From Blepharisma stoltei (Eukaryota > Ciliophora > Heterotrichea > Heterotrichida > Blepharismidae): a stretch of 64,000 nt of DNA. Below are positions 13,701 to 22,509 of this stretch, piece by piece. The stretch lies in assembly GCA_914767885.1 (NCBI GenBank), contig CAJZBQ010000044.1, positions 124,001 through 188,000 on the forward strand. Direction: 5' to 3'. Under the pieces are notes generated by a model. The model made no database searches. It was not told the origin of the DNA and worked only from the letters and a program-made list of their open reading frames with translations. Position numbers and translations under genes: made by a program. Every line of letters begins with the position of its first letter. Positions within the stretch are counted from its first letter, which is position 1.

Positions 13701-16532
13701 ATTTTGTCTTGCAGCTTAATCAATCCTTCATTATCTTCTTTATTTTTTTTCCTATTTTCAAGCCGAGTTACCATAAATAAAAGTTTTTCTTTGGGATCTC
13801 CATAAAATATATCAAAGCACAAACTTATGGTTGATGAAGCTTCTTCTGAAGATTTCGTATTAGGCAAAAGTAATATGCTATTTTTATATTGAAAATCGCA
13901 TAACGCCTAGCATATTTTTAAAAAATTTGCATATAAAATAATTAAAAAATTTCAGGCTAATATAAAAAATCTAGCATATTAGTTCTGTCGAATGGTCAAA
14001 TATTCTTTTTTTTATTAGAGAAGTTAAATCATTTTCACTGTGAAATTCTGATATCAATAAATGCGCTCTAATAATTTTTTGTAATGATATAAAACAGCTA
14101 TGACAATTTTCTAAATTCAGCTTCGAAAACTCATTTTTTTTGGCTATAATAAGGATTTTTTCAAAAATTAAGTCAAGTTGGTCTAATGTAGAGCATCGCA
14201 AATCTATTGAAATTCCTTTCTTTTTTGGCTGAGTACATGCTTTGTTTTCACTTTGAAGGAAATTCAAGACATTTTCATTTGCATTAGCTAGCTTATTCAA
14301 TATAAACGTCAAAATATCTCCTGACGTCACTCCTAAATATTCATCATTAATTTCTTCATTTCCAAAAATTTTAAATAATTTATTTTCTTTGAATAAATTA
14401 CTGTCCACATGCTTTTCTATGCCCAATAATTTTGCAACCTCTTCAGGGTAATCCTCAGGATTAACCAGTCGAATTTTGGATACCCCGCTTTGGCTTGTAT
14501 AAATTTTGACGACATCAGGCAGAGGTTTATGTTTTTCTTGAGGTTCTTTTATTCCGTTTTTATAAAAAGTGACTGTTTTCTCGTTCATATCTAAAAGCAT
14601 TCCTATTTTGTCACCAATGCTTCATTTTTCCCATTTATAAATTTCAGTGCTTTTTAACCATATAGTGGAATCTGCTTGATATGAAATAGTTGTGAAGCTG
14701 TTCTCTGCCCAACAAGTAAGTGAGTTGTATTTTGCATCAGCAACTCCGAGCATTAAATTCTCAGTAGAAAGCTTTTCTATTATTGCTTCGAAATAGTGGA
14801 TGCCTGATCGGAATTCGTCTTCACCAAGAACTGTTGACCAGCCACTTTCTCCAGATACGGGATATTTATTTTCTTCAAAAAAATCAATTCTGGGTAAATA
14901 ATCAACATTTTCCTTATTTTGTATATAGATTATATTAGAGAAGTGTATTTATAGTCCCCACTTCCTGAGCGCCATTTTTTCAATGGCGTGAGTCGTGGGG
15001 GGGCTCCACAGTCAATTTGAGCCAAAGCCGAAACCCCTTGTTCTTGATAGAGGTATAGAACTTGCCCGAGGATGGCGCTATTTTGCGCCATCCTCGGGCA
15101 AGTTCTATATTTTCCCTTCATGGTCCGAGCCATACAGACTTTGCCGGGAACCTCCACTTTCAACCTAGGCAACTAGCTTAGGTCAGATCGCCACATATGA
15201 GACCCTTTTCAATTGGAGAGACTGTAGCCCTTCAGTCTTATCTAGTCTATCTTCCTTTTTCCCCTAACTCATAACCAAAAGAAAAAATCTCCTCCTAAGG
15301 CGTTTTGGGACAGGCCAAAAACAGCCAAAGCAGGTAAATCACCTTGCCTCTACCGGACACCCAACCTGGGCCTAGACACTGTTGGCAAAAAAGATGTCAC
15401 TCAAGCCAGGCCACTAACCAGCTTAAATAGTGCTGGGCCTCTCGTTTAGGCTAACCAAACCCTTGGGTAGCTCCTTTCACAAAAATACATAATGAAGCCG
15501 CCACGAGGACGTCACCGGCTATTTATGATATATATTTGTATATATAAATTGCTGCCAATATCATTTATAATTTTGGACACTTTTAATAAATATTTTTCTC
15601 ATAAAAAATAACCTATGCCCAGATACAGCGGTCCCATAATCTTCTATATTACTTTCCGGCCCACATTTATCTATACTTCATTTCGGGGATAACGCCCCAA
15701 AATCTTTAAAAATTTTCAACAAAGGAAAAATTGCTTCTAAAACTTCTCTATCAACTTGTCTCACCACAAAAAGGCTTACAACCAGCGCTAAAATAGTATT
15801 TAAATTCCCAGAAGCAATACATAGTGATAGCAGCGGGACGAAATTTGTTTTTCTTTCATTTCTCAAAATTGAATCAAAAAACTGAGTAATTACAGTTAAA
15901 CTGTTAACAATAGCTGGCTCATTTGACTGTAAAGACAGCGGCGGAATTTCTTTCAAAATTTCACAAGCCTGCTGTATTAATCTCTCATGCAGCTCTGGCT
16001 TAATTTCTTTAACAGTCTCTATAATCATAACAATAGTTCTAAGCCCAGCACTAATCGCAATTTCTGCTTTATCTGATATGGCTGTTTTTTTTATTTTCTC
16101 TTTTTTCTCCTCATTTTTGCCTCTCAATTTATTAAATTGTTCAATTCTCAATAAGCTCTCAAAGGATTTTGAAATTGCTTGGAATTTTTTTATAATTTCT
16201 TTTGTGGATGAATCTTCAGTTCTTTTTCTCAAAATGTCTTCAATTAGATTTTTTATGGCGTCAGCGTGTTTTTCGTGAAAGCGATCAGGGTTATCAAGGC
16301 TTAAAATCATGGATTCTTCTTGGTCAGTTGTGACGTCGTCTTCTTTTGGTTTGGTTTTGTCGAGTCCTGGGGCTTGATAGACGTCAAGATCAGATCTAGA
16401 TAAGAGAGAATCTATGTCGAAAATAATGGAAGGGTTTGATATGAAGGCTAAGTCATCTTTTAAGGTTTTGGAAATTCGGTCGAGGTCTAAGGAATCAACT
16501 CTTGATAATATATCACTCAAAGAGTTACCCAT
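117..16532 (-). CDS. Giant HECT-type E3 ubiquitin ligase, about 19 IESs
   Basis: Removing TA-bounded inserts joins all minus-strand segments from 16532 down to the TAA at 117-119 into one protein of about 4,000 residues. It begins MGNSLSDILS (possible N-myristoylation) with helical N-terminal sequence. Then come an SPRY domain (13982-14922), a CUB-like/galactose-binding-like region (about 12320-12900), long helical parts, a UBA-like segment (about 6200-6330), a second CUB-like region (3700-4500), further SPRY-like repeats (1850-3250) and a C-terminal HECT domain. HECT enzymes carry ubiquitin on a cysteine and pass it to substrates. Domain mix resembles HERC1/ZZEF1-like ligases, but I cannot assign an ortholog. 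The reading frame is open upstream of 16532 to about 16700, so the start could lie further 5'. The one-gene model rests on frame-preserving joins; two junctions (near 10813 and 12250) are not uniquely resolved. Confidence 0.85.
482..614 (-). other. TA-bounded IES in HECT C-lobe (about 133 bp)
   Basis: AT-rich insert between FFDV and EILKGNTDYENC. Removing it and one TA joins GAT GTA to GAA ATT CTT in frame and makes the HECT domain continuous. Exact TA pair inferred from frame; another nearby TA is possible. Confidence 0.7.
1768..1834 (-). other. TA-bounded IES (about 67 bp) upstream of HECT domain
   Basis: Separates QLCIFPY from LDEFTQSKGLDIL. The two sides are in different frames, and removal restores one frame (FPYLDEFTQSKG). 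No clear terminal inverted repeats. Confidence 0.6.
1835..3370 (-). CDS. SPRY-repeat region of the giant E3
   Basis: An uninterrupted coding stretch that needs TGA as Trp at several points, for example before TWKKSGDFY and in KHFWSDSN. At least two SPRY/B30.2-like repeats are visible: one around INDCFWMENPKGNGI to IKITFSIDSDGNNDNFYIG, another around TTPELKIGRNYIEVFINSRG, with GCYIDFEEGKFKFYKNGKFL as its typical end. SPRY domains bind protein partners, so this is probably substrate or scaffold binding. The stretch is continuous with the segment upstream through ENQEQWFMELNEL. Confidence 0.8.
3840..4244 (-). mobile_element. MITE family 1 copy acting as IES (405 bp)
   Basis: Ends are TA plus ctccccc..tccgtgagcgaac and its inverse, with an unbroken C run at 3841-3859 and G run near 4223-4240. 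One end (3860-3902) is a hairpin of the terminal sequence with its own inverse; the other end (4140-4240) carries two direct copies of the terminal motif. Removal joins GTGTSK to WTGFEVQKS inside a CUB-like domain, with TGA as Trp. Confidence 0.92.
5080..5475 (-). mobile_element. IES (396 bp) carrying GC-rich repeat family R2
   Basis: AT-rich edges with a GC-richer core at about 5140-5400 that matches 24900-25100 and 44925-45240 in the opposite or same sense. Removal at the TA of two ATA codons joins KDIAFI to KCSRGFIASQHCLAENP in frame. Without removal there are stops on both sides. Confidence 0.75.
5672..6001 (-). mobile_element. Diverged MITE family 1 copy as IES (330 bp)
   Basis: Ends TAactcctctcagtaagcg and TActcccctctgtgagcgaa are decayed versions of the family ends. 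Removal joins KFEIP to KRKILAMKKEKKVSGN with perfect frame. Confidence 0.9.
6842..6916 (-). other. TA-bounded IES (about 75 bp) in giant E3
   Basis: Pure AT insert between LALFKESSF and KDLTGKSEFYQNE, which are in different frames. Two left TA choices give equally good joins, so the end is uncertain by about 10 bp. Confidence 0.65.
7251..7413 (-). other. IES (163 bp) flanked by an 11-bp direct repeat
   Basis: TCGTTAACTGT occurs at 7245-7255 and at 7408-7418. Removing one copy plus the insert at the internal TA joins SKSKPQLT to TSKNSYIRLISEISKK in frame. The insert is AT-rich with weakly matching ends (gtgtgaaaaaa and gtatgaaaaaa). Confidence 0.8.
8521..8591 (-). other. TA-bounded IES (about 71 bp) in giant E3
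   Basis: AT-rich block between AGNLYWLELVIL and NKNTIDFYITIKAITSNKEK. A join at two TTA codons keeps the frame. Boundaries chosen from frame only. Confidence 0.55.
9609..9809 (-). other. GC-rich IES (201 bp) in giant E3
   Basis: Clearly richer in G and C than the exons. Removal joins KATEDFV to FRAFFHAEAKKDLKSYH in frame. I saw no second copy in this window and no long flanking repeat. Confidence 0.7.
9906..10409 (-). mobile_element. Compound IES: MITE family 1 next to an older AT-rich IES
   Basis: The MITE (about 9906-10296) has C/G-tract ends, the terminal hairpin at 9910-9962 and the direct-repeat end at 10205-10290. It abuts about 113 bp of plain AT sequence (10297-10409) lacking coding signal. 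Only removal of both together restores frame, joining EKRDENNL to VIDKGGNAQPIVE. Confidence 0.82.
10798..10833 (-). other. Possible micro-IES (about 21-36 bp) with in-frame TAA
   Basis: An isolated TAA at 10813-10815 interrupts an otherwise continuous frame (SKLIKFLLAKIN, stop, then LFQTPDLGIEGIDPFLLKC). There is no GT..AG intron. Several TA pairs (TTA codons) would remove 21 to 36 bp in frame. It might instead be a real gene end. Confidence 0.35.
11288..11360 (-). other. TA-bounded IES (about 73 bp) in giant E3
   Basis: AT-only insert between AKMQT and NDFVGDFFLKKNKNS; the two exons are in different frames and join at T|A codon boundaries. Confidence 0.65.
11904..11974 (-). other. TA-bounded IES (71 bp) in giant E3
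   Basis: Removal joins TLGDYIFF to TYYWQCILETKPYKKAY at a TTT ACT junction. The upstream ORF otherwise stops 25 codons early, and the downstream sequence lacks a start. Confidence 0.72.
12213..12312 (-). other. IES (about 100 bp) in giant E3, ends uncertain
   Basis: Contains a GC-richer core (12240-12290) in AT-rich sequence. Joining at ATA codons gives EEIVINDYKLLANPM; a join at a TAT codon is equally in frame. Confidence 0.55.
12682..12767 (-). other. TA-bounded IES (about 85 bp) in CUB-like domain
   Basis: Splits NYKDNMNTEYL from IQFPRAKKYTLIFDPQCK. Removal restores the pattern seen in the other copy of this domain (HPYADNFDAEGVISFPGANG). Confidence 0.72.
13186..13542 (-). mobile_element. 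MITE family 2 copy as IES (357 bp)
   Basis: Ends read TAttctccctttaaattg and TAacttccccactttat. Removal joins GKQYDISL to IKLLETAQTAIFSQAAK in frame. The same end type occurs at 49235-49552. Confidence 0.8.
13873..13981 (-). other. IES (109 bp) with perfect TAATATGCTA terminal inverted repeats
   Basis: Both ends read inward as TAatatgcta followed by similar T-rich sequence. Removal joins IFDHSTEL to LLPNTKSSEEASST exactly in frame. This is the cleanest short IES with inverted repeats in the window. Confidence 0.9.
13982..14922 (-). CDS. N-terminal SPRY domain exon of the giant E3
   Basis: Reads ENVDYLPRIDFFEENKYPVS, then GESGWSTVLGEDEF, GIHYFEAIIEKLS and KIGMLLDMNEKTVTFYKNG. This is the classic SPRY order: a short entry strand, a long beta-sandwich, and the KIGMLLD..TVTFYKNG signature. 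Trp codons here include TGA. The exon lies between a 687-bp GC-rich IES upstream and a 109-bp IES with terminal inverted repeats downstream. Confidence 0.88.
14924..15610 (-). mobile_element. Large GC-rich IES (687 bp) with repeat R3 and a 25-bp-arm hairpin
   Basis: Lies between AVSGHRL and QNKENVDYLPR of the giant E3. Contains a hairpin with perfect arms at 15054-15078 and 15085-15109, and at 15180-15500 a repeat homologous (opposite sense) to 31180-31480. The TA pair is set by frame (TTA to ATA). Confidence 0.75.
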
Positions 16533-17078
16533 TTTTCTATTATAGGCAGTTTCATATTGAAATAGACTGAAAAAGCTGGGGTAAGAAAGCTTTAATGAAT
16601 TATTAGGAGAAACTTTAGATAACGAAAATATATGAAGGGTTTGAGGATTTTTATTTTTTATAGGGATAATATATTTAATATAAGAAGAATTTTTAATTTA
16701 TAGTTTGTGTGTGAAAAAAGTATAATTAAATACATATTTTGTTTAAGATAGAATTTTTATTTTAAATTAAATTTGAGACAGTTATCCCTATTTTTGTATG
16801 CAATGATATCAGAAACTAAATAATGTTCTATTATTTTAAGCTATTTTCCTTTATAACTATATACAAATATCAAATGAAAAAGGCTACCAAGCTTGGCGCA
16901 TTATGCTATTTATAAACAAACAGAGTTTATAATAAGATTAAGCCTTATATATTTTACGCTCCATGCAGTGATAATAATTGTATTTGATTATAAAGGAAAT
17001 TTTGCAAAGAAAATTTATTAACGCTGCCAAAATATCATCATTAATACTGCAGTTAATAATCTCTGAATAAAAAATATT
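16533..17078. other. AT-rich intergenic stretch
   Basis: Between the 5' end of the giant E3 and the 3' end of the next minus gene. The E3 frame stays open through about 16700 with plausible codons (NPQTLHIFSLSK), so part may be coding or 5' UTR. No repeat or RNA gene recognised in the rest. Confidence 0.4.
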
Positions 17079-17933
17079 TTAAATTACAAATGGTAGTCTA
17101 TTTGATAAATTTTTCTTCAGAAAGTTAAATTCCTTTATCCTCTTAGAAACTAAATGGTGACTTTGAAGGGAAGTGGACCCATCCTGATGAAACTGAAAGC
17201 AGGGCCTCTGTCCCTTTTAAGGAGACCTTCAGCTTGGGGATGGCTTGCAGAAGAGGGAAGTTTTTTTCTCCCCCGAAGGTTTACCTGCCCCTGCAAGATG
17301 GACTAGACAGGTTTTTACCTGCCACATGGTCTTCTCTAATTGTGAATATTGGGATATCTCACAGATGATGGCTTTGCCCAAGGGAGCTGATCCCTGACAG
17401 GTGGCTCAGGTCGGAAATATCAAAAGGGCAACCTTTTGGAGCTAAGGTTGGCGATGGCTAGTGGCTATATCCACTTATGGCTAGCATAATCTTTTTAACT
17501 TAACTATTATCCTCTTAGGCAAATTAGCAGCTGGAGGCAATTTAAGATTTTTATTATTTTTGATTTTCTCCCCAGTTTCAATTGTCAATGCTTCTTTTTT
17601 AATTTTTCCAGAATTGAGTCCTTTTTTTCTTAAGCTGCCCTCTGAGTTAACCTTCTTTAAATAAGTACTATTTAGCGCCAAATTTTGTTTTGACAAGCTA
17701 TGCTGACTATTTCGATTATTTGCTAATCCTTTAATTTTATTATTCTTTGGCCTAGAAGAGGGAACTCTACTTCTTGAAGAACTATTTATCAGGTTTTTTC
17801 CAAGTTCGGTAAAGTTATTAAGCTTTTTGATTGTAATTTTATAGTCTTGATCAAGCTCATAAAGGTGATATGATGAAATTCCAAGCTCTATTTTATGAAC
17901 TGGGACTGGACTTCTTATCGGTGTATGTGCCAA
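17079..17933 (-). CDS. Unknown basic protein with a 3' exon beyond an R1 IES
   Basis: Starts MAHTPIRSPVPVHKIELG at 17933 and continues through a Ser/Lys/Asn-rich, probably disordered middle (SSSRSRVPSSRPKNNK). It would stop at 17481, inside the R1 repeat. Removing 17138-17509 joins NLPKRI to KEFNFLKKNLSNRLPFVI and a TAA at 17079-17081. About 160 residues, strongly basic, no recognised domain. Divergent from the gene starting at 18203, about 270 bp away, so they may share a promoter region. Confidence 0.65.
17138..17509 (-). mobile_element. R1 GC-rich retroposon-like element as IES (372 bp), 12-bp TSD
   Basis: TTATCCTCTTAG flanks it at 17135-17146 and 17507-17518. The core matches 36570-36880 over its whole length (shared blocks include cagaggccctgctttca and ccataagtgg). 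The TA used for in-frame removal lies inside the duplicated flank. Confidence 0.85.
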
Positions 17934-18202
17934 TTTATATAAATATATGGCAATAATGAAAAAATGCCTTCATTAAAACTCCAAATCATCTTATTCTCAC
18001 TTGAAAAGTATAATCAAAATTTGTGAAACCCAATAAAGTTTATTATTTTCACATGAAATTTATAAAATACCAACTAATTAGCTTGTCTTAAAAGGCTATA
18101 AATTGTTCGTTATATTTTCTAAAATTTATTAATCATACCCTACTTTACTTAAAATTTATGAATAAATAAGTAATTATTAACCCATAATTAAAATTCTCAA
18201 CA

Positions 18203-19088
18203 ATGACAAATACACTTGAGCAATATTCTATTCAAGTTCTGACTGAAGAATCTGATAAAATTCACACAGAAGCTTGCTCATGAAGCCAAGAAAAAACGTG
18301 AGAGTCTTATAGTACCAGCATAAAATGCTTCCTAAAATCACGTGATAAACTTTCAAACCCTTTCCACTACAAAAAGAGAAATTATGATATAAACTTTAAC
18401 AAAGACAATTTTAAACGAATTTTACTAAATCTTGAATTTAATCCTAGCCAAGAAGAGCCTTTTATTAAATTTTCTATGCTACCAAGCCCTCCAAAAGCTG
18501 ATATTTCTGCATGAAATGAATATATGATTTTTTATTTAAAAAATATTTAATTAAAAAAATAGAAAAAATGAATAAGAAATATTTGCAAAAATTAGACAAA
18601 AAAAATCAAACAAATAGATGCAAATGTTTATCAATTGACAATGGGATCTGCACAAGCTCTAACATAGAAAGCCGGTGCGATTCCCCTGATTGTTTAATGA
18701 AAATGCATAAACCTCAGCGGTCGCTGCTATCATTTCCTAAAAGGGAACATATCAGAATTCCTTCATATACCCCAAGCGCCCACAGATTTTTAAGCCCAAA
18801 ATCTGATCATATGTCCATTCGCCGTGCAGGATGTAGATCAACAAGCCCTGAATGTATAACCATTTTACTATTAATAATACAGATTACTATAGTCTTTTAT
18901 GAATATCCTACATAATATAAATTAGAATAATCCCAAAAACCCCTACCAGTGTTCTTAATACCTGCAAGCCAGAAACTGTTGTCAAAGACAAAACTTCCCC
19001 AAAACCTCCTAATCCTAAAATGGCTCCTATAATAGCCCAAAGAAGTGAATTAAGGCTTCCTTTTATATGTCGAAGCTTAATATGTTAG
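18203..19088 (+). CDS. Unknown protein, about 255 aa, two short IESs
   Basis: Starts MTNTLEQYSIQVLTEE. Three Trp are encoded by TGA (SWSQEKTWESYS; SAWNEY). Two inserts of 50 and 71 bp are removed in frame. The middle has Cys-rich pieces (NRCKCLSIDNGICTSSN, RCDSPDCLMKMH), and the C-terminus is Pro/Lys-rich, ending FICRSLIC. The spaced cysteines could bind a metal, but I do not recognise a family. Divergent from the gene at 17933 and followed 30 bp later by NME7. Confidence 0.7.
18525..18574 (+). other. TA-bounded IES (50 bp)
   Basis: All-AT insert; removal joins ISAWNEY to KKYLQKLDKKNQ in frame, replacing an early TAA. Confidence 0.72.
18859..18929 (+). other. TA-bounded IES (71 bp)
   Basis: Removal joins RSTSPECI to IPKTPTSVLNTCKPE at two ATA codons. 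Otherwise the ORF runs into a hydrophobic run and stops. Confidence 0.72.
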
Positions 19089-19117
19089 AATTTAAGTCGG
19101 TTTCTTAAACTTTTAAA

Positions 19118-20398
19118 ATGGCGTCTGAAGAACGGTTTGTCTTTGTGGTGGATTGGTTTGATCAAGCAGCTTCTTTAATTAGGAAATACCAGCTTACTTA
19201 TTTCTGTGTCGACAACTCTATTGAAATGGTGATTTTTATGTAGTATGACTTAAAAAACCGAAGAGTTTTCTTAAAAAGGTGCCAATATCCTAGCTTAGCG
19301 CTAAGTGATTTGTATTTGCAGGCTACTATTACGATTTTTTCAAGGCAGCTAAAAGTTGTGGACTATGGCGATGTATTTTACTATAAAAAAAACAATTTTT
19401 TAAAATTTTTAATTTAAAATTAAAAAAAAATAAAAAAGCCAATGTATTTTCCCGATCCAGATTTGAAGCTGAAAGAGGGCGCACTTTTGCAATGATAAAA
19501 CCAGATGCTTATAATCACATTGGAAAAATCGTCGATAGAATTTTGGAAGCTGGCTTCAGGATTTCTAATATCAGGATGGTAAGATTTTCAACTGAAAACG
19601 CCAGGCAGTTTTATGCAGAGCATGCAGGAAAACCATTTTATGACGGTTTAGTTGGATTTATGTCAAGTGATGTTGTAGTTGGAATGGAATTGGTAGCAGT
19701 TGACGCTGTTCCAAAATGGAGAAGTTTAATGGGGCCAACTAACTCGAATACAGCAAGAAATGATGCTCCTACCAGTATTAGAGCGACTTTTGGTACAGAT
19801 GGACAAAGAAATGCGACCCACGGAAGTGACTCTCCTGCTAGCGCAAACCGAGAAATTAATTTCTTTTTTAGCATCCCAAGCAATACAGCTGCTCTTAATA
19901 ATTGCACCTGCTGCGTTATTAAACCTCATGCAATCCAAAATGCAGGAAAAATCATTGACATGATCTTAAGTGAAGGGTTCGAAATTTCTGCATTAAAAAT
20001 GATCCACCTCGACAAACCCTCTGCTGAAGAATTTTTAGACGTTTATAAAAATATTTTGCCTGAATTTGTCTCACTTGTAGACCAATTAATATCAGGCCCT
20101 TGCATTTGTCTAGAAATTCGACAAGAAAATGTCGTCCAAAGCTTCAGAGATCTGTGTGGGCCACTTGATCCTGAAATAGCTAGGCATTTAAGACCAAATA
20201 CAATAAGAGCAAGATATGGGGTTGATAGAGTACAAAATGCAGTGCATTGCACAGACTTGCCAGAAGACGGGGTACTAGAGTGTGAGTATTTCTTTACCCT
20301 ATTTAAAAATAAAAAATATTTTATCTAAAAAATATCCTAAAATATTTAGGTTTATCTGATTTTTTTTAGGAGAAATTAGAGTTTTAGCTGGTAACTAA
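19118..20398 (+). CDS. NME7: Nucleoside diphosphate kinase 7 homolog (DM10 + two NDK domains)
   Basis: Joined protein of about 370 residues. The N-terminal DM10 domain (ERFVFVVDWFDQAASLIRKY, IEMYDLKNRRVFLKRC) is followed by two NDK domains: TFAMIKPDAYNHIGKIVDRI to NATHGSDSP, and CCVIKPHAIQNAGKIIDMI to NAVHCTDLPEDG. Both keep the active-site His of the NATH/NAVH motif. NDK domains move phosphate between nucleotides; NME7 is known as a microtubule inner protein of cilia and a gamma-tubulin-associated factor. Contains a 15-nt intron (19229-19243) and two IESs. The last IES hides the true end (FFTLGEIRVLAGN). Convergent with MAK16, 40 bp apart. Confidence 0.94.
19229..19243 (+). other. 15-nt intron in NME7
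   Basis: GTGATTTTTATGTAG. Contains an in-frame stop; removal joins DNSIEM to YDLKNRRVFLKRC of the DM10 domain. Size and GT..AG ends match heterotrich introns. Confidence 0.92.
19376..19446 (+). other. TA-bounded IES (71 bp) in NME7
   Basis: Removal joins VVDYGDV to FSRSRFEAERGRTFAMIK. The 9-mer ATGTATTTT flanks it on both sides (19371-19379, 19442-19450). Confidence 0.88.
20302..20368 (+). other. TA-bounded IES (67 bp) near NME7 3' end
   Basis: Removal joins ECEYFFTL to GEIRVLAGN and a TAA, the expected short tail after the second NDK domain. Confidence 0.78.
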
Positions 20399-20437
20399 GC
20401 CTTTTTATTTAATTTCATCCATAAAAAAATCTTAATC

Positions 20438-21262
20438 TTAATGCAATTTCCCCAATTCTTCAATTTCTTGTTCATACTCAATCTCATGCCTTGGTCTCCT
20501 CTTCGGTAAAATTTGGTCTAAATCTTCAATTTCTTGGTCACTTTCCTCAATGTCTTCCTCCACAAATTCAATTTGTTCTTCTTCATCTAGCAGTTCATTG
20601 TAAAGTTTTGGTGGATAATTATAAATTTCATCATAAGTCCCACTTTTCAGCCTCTCTAACAGCTCTTTTTCAATGCTGATTTCGATATTTGCTGCTTTTT
20701 CTGCTTTGGCTTCTCTCGTTTTTTCTCTTCTTTCAGCTTTTTTGCTGACAGTGACTAATTTTGTGTTGTCTTGTTTTTTGATTTTTCGCTGTCTAATTAA
20801 ATATTGAACGATTTTTGTGAATCTTTGTTTATTCTTGTGGATAAGAAAGTCTGGCCAAAATTCAAGATGTTCGTCTATCTGTTCCAAAGCCAACTTATAA
20901 TTTTGTAAAAGCTTAATTCTTTCCCAGAGCTTTTTCGGAGTATTTGCACGTTCAGGGACTTTTTTGTACAGATAGCAGACTCCTTCTTTTTCAATGATAG
21001 TCGCATAGGTGCTATTGGCTAATGGGCAAGATCGTCTATTGCAGAGACCTGTCACATTGTACTGGTTTCTGCAGAAGTTTTGTGTTTCAGTTGATGCACG
21101 ATAAGAACAATGGTTTGAGCCTATTATATTTTTTAAGGTATTTTTGCTAGAATTATTATGGTTTTGTTTCAGTATTAGGTAAATTTAAAGATTTTTGACC
21201 TCAAAATAAATAAAAAATTATTTATAATGGAATACTCCCCATATGACTTCATCGTTCTGCAT
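20438..21262 (-). CDS. MAK16: MAK16 ribosome-biogenesis protein
   Basis: Joined N-terminus [20 protein letters not shown], then [59 protein letters not shown] and [14 protein letters not shown]. The C-terminus is acidic ([16 protein letters not shown]) and ends [13 protein letters not shown]. This follows MAK16 from yeast to human along its length; MAK16 acts in the nucleolus in 60S subunit assembly (25S rRNA/5.8S processing). Length about 240 aa, slightly short of the usual 300. One IES near the start. Its start is only 18 bp from the SF-assemblin stop. Confidence 0.93.
21127..21234 (-). other. TA-bounded IES (108 bp) in MAK16
   Basis: Splits [10 protein letters not shown] from [20 protein letters not shown]. 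Removal at GTA/ATA keeps frame and gives the conserved MAK16 N-terminus; a second TA three bases on is also possible. Confidence 0.82.
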
Positions 21263-21279
21263 ATTTATTTATCTTTTAC

Positions 21280-22509
21280 TTAAGAATATTTGCTAACAGC
21301 ATTAAGCTTGGTGCAGGTTTCTTCTAATAAGGTCAATAATGTTTCTTCTGAGGATTCTCTGTCTTTTCGTTCTTGATCTAGTTCTGCTTTTATACGAGAT
21401 ACGACGTCTCTGACCATGGCGAGTAGAGCTTCTTCTGTTTCTTCACGGGCTTTTCTTTCCATTCCTAAGGTGTTATTGATTTCTCCTATACTTTTCTATA
21501 GAGATATGCAGCATTTTTTCTGATATTTAATAAAATTTACTATAAAATATAAAATTTTCAACTAAAACTGCAAAGTCTATTATCCTTTGCAAGTAATAAA
21601 TCATTTTGCAATTTTTTCATCAAATTTGCTTCTAGCTCTTCTCTTTCCCTTACAGAATTTTCCATATACTCATAAAGTTTTGGTGGATCCTTGCTAAAAT
21701 ATAGCTTTGCTTCTTTTTCTGCCTCTTCTCTGGCTCTAACCTCCTTTAAAAGTTCATTTTTTATGCTTTCAATTCTTTCGTCAATCAGCCGTTGTGCACG
21801 AATTTCATTTTCTTTACGTGAATTGCCAGCTTTTACAATAATTTCATGCATTCGGTCTTGGATTTCTGTAAGTTCGCGTGATTTTACTTCAAAAAATGCT
21901 TCACGTGTCGACCGTTCTTCGTCAAGTGCTTTTTGGATTTTTAAAAGATTCTCTTTTAAGGATCCGAATTTTGGTATTTGTTTTTAACATATATAGAAAA
22001 TACTTCCCACTTGTTAGCAAGCCAAAAAATATTGTTGCTAGTCACAGGGGTTAATAGTTTTAATAAACATAATTTTTTGATTTTTAATTCAAGAAATCTA
22101 ATTTAATTTATAAAATTTATGTTTTTAAAGTGCAAGTTGTCTAAAATGATAGAAATTTTATTGTTAATTATAGCATTTTTCTCAAGGATTAATAAATTTC
22201 CAAAAATAAGGATTTTGTCCGGTAACTGAAGGAGGAAGTTATGATTTGTCAAAAAGAAGAATATTTTAAAATAAAATTCTTATTTAAAATTCAAAAGATT
22301 TATACTGATTAGATTTGCTTGCGTCAGAATTTTTTAGTATTTTGTTCTTGAGATTCAAAGAGCTGTTCTTCTATAGCTTGGAGCTTATCATTTATGGAGT
22401 CTAAACGAGATGTGCGGTCTCCTTCTAGAGATGTTTGGATTGAACTGAGTTTATCAGAAAGACGGTGAATACGGTCTCGGAAAGCGGACTCTGAATGATT
22501 TTTGCTCAT
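21280..22509 (-). CDS. SF-assemblin (striated fibre protein)
   Basis: Starts MSKNHSESAFRDRIHRLSDK and is continuous coiled coil (SIQTSLEGDRTSRLDSINDK, LLKIQKALDEERSTREAFFE, RIKAELDQERKDRESSEETL), ending NAVSKYS. This is the SF-assemblin pattern: a short head and a long segmented coiled-coil rod that builds striated rootlets at basal bodies. About 280 residues after joining, near the usual size. Two IES regions: 21491-21582 (clear) and roughly 21985-22330 (ends not resolved; the reading frames on the two sides did not meet with a simple TA join). Expected partner of other ciliary genes here (NME7). Confidence 0.88.
21491..21582 (-). other. TA-bounded IES (92 bp) in SF-assemblin
   Basis: Removal joins QNDLLLAKD to IGEINNTLGMERKAREETEE in one coiled-coil frame. 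Confidence 0.78.
21985..22330 (-). other. IES region (about 340 bp) in SF-assemblin, ends unresolved
   Basis: AT-rich non-coding block between EQNTKKFW and QIPKFGSLKENLLKIQKALD. A TA-to-TA join that also keeps frame was not found. There may be two inserts, or one plus an intron. Confidence 0.6.

Noticed and set aside
19638..19938. Minus-strand ORFs opposite NME7
   Set aside because: Shadows of the NDK coding frame.
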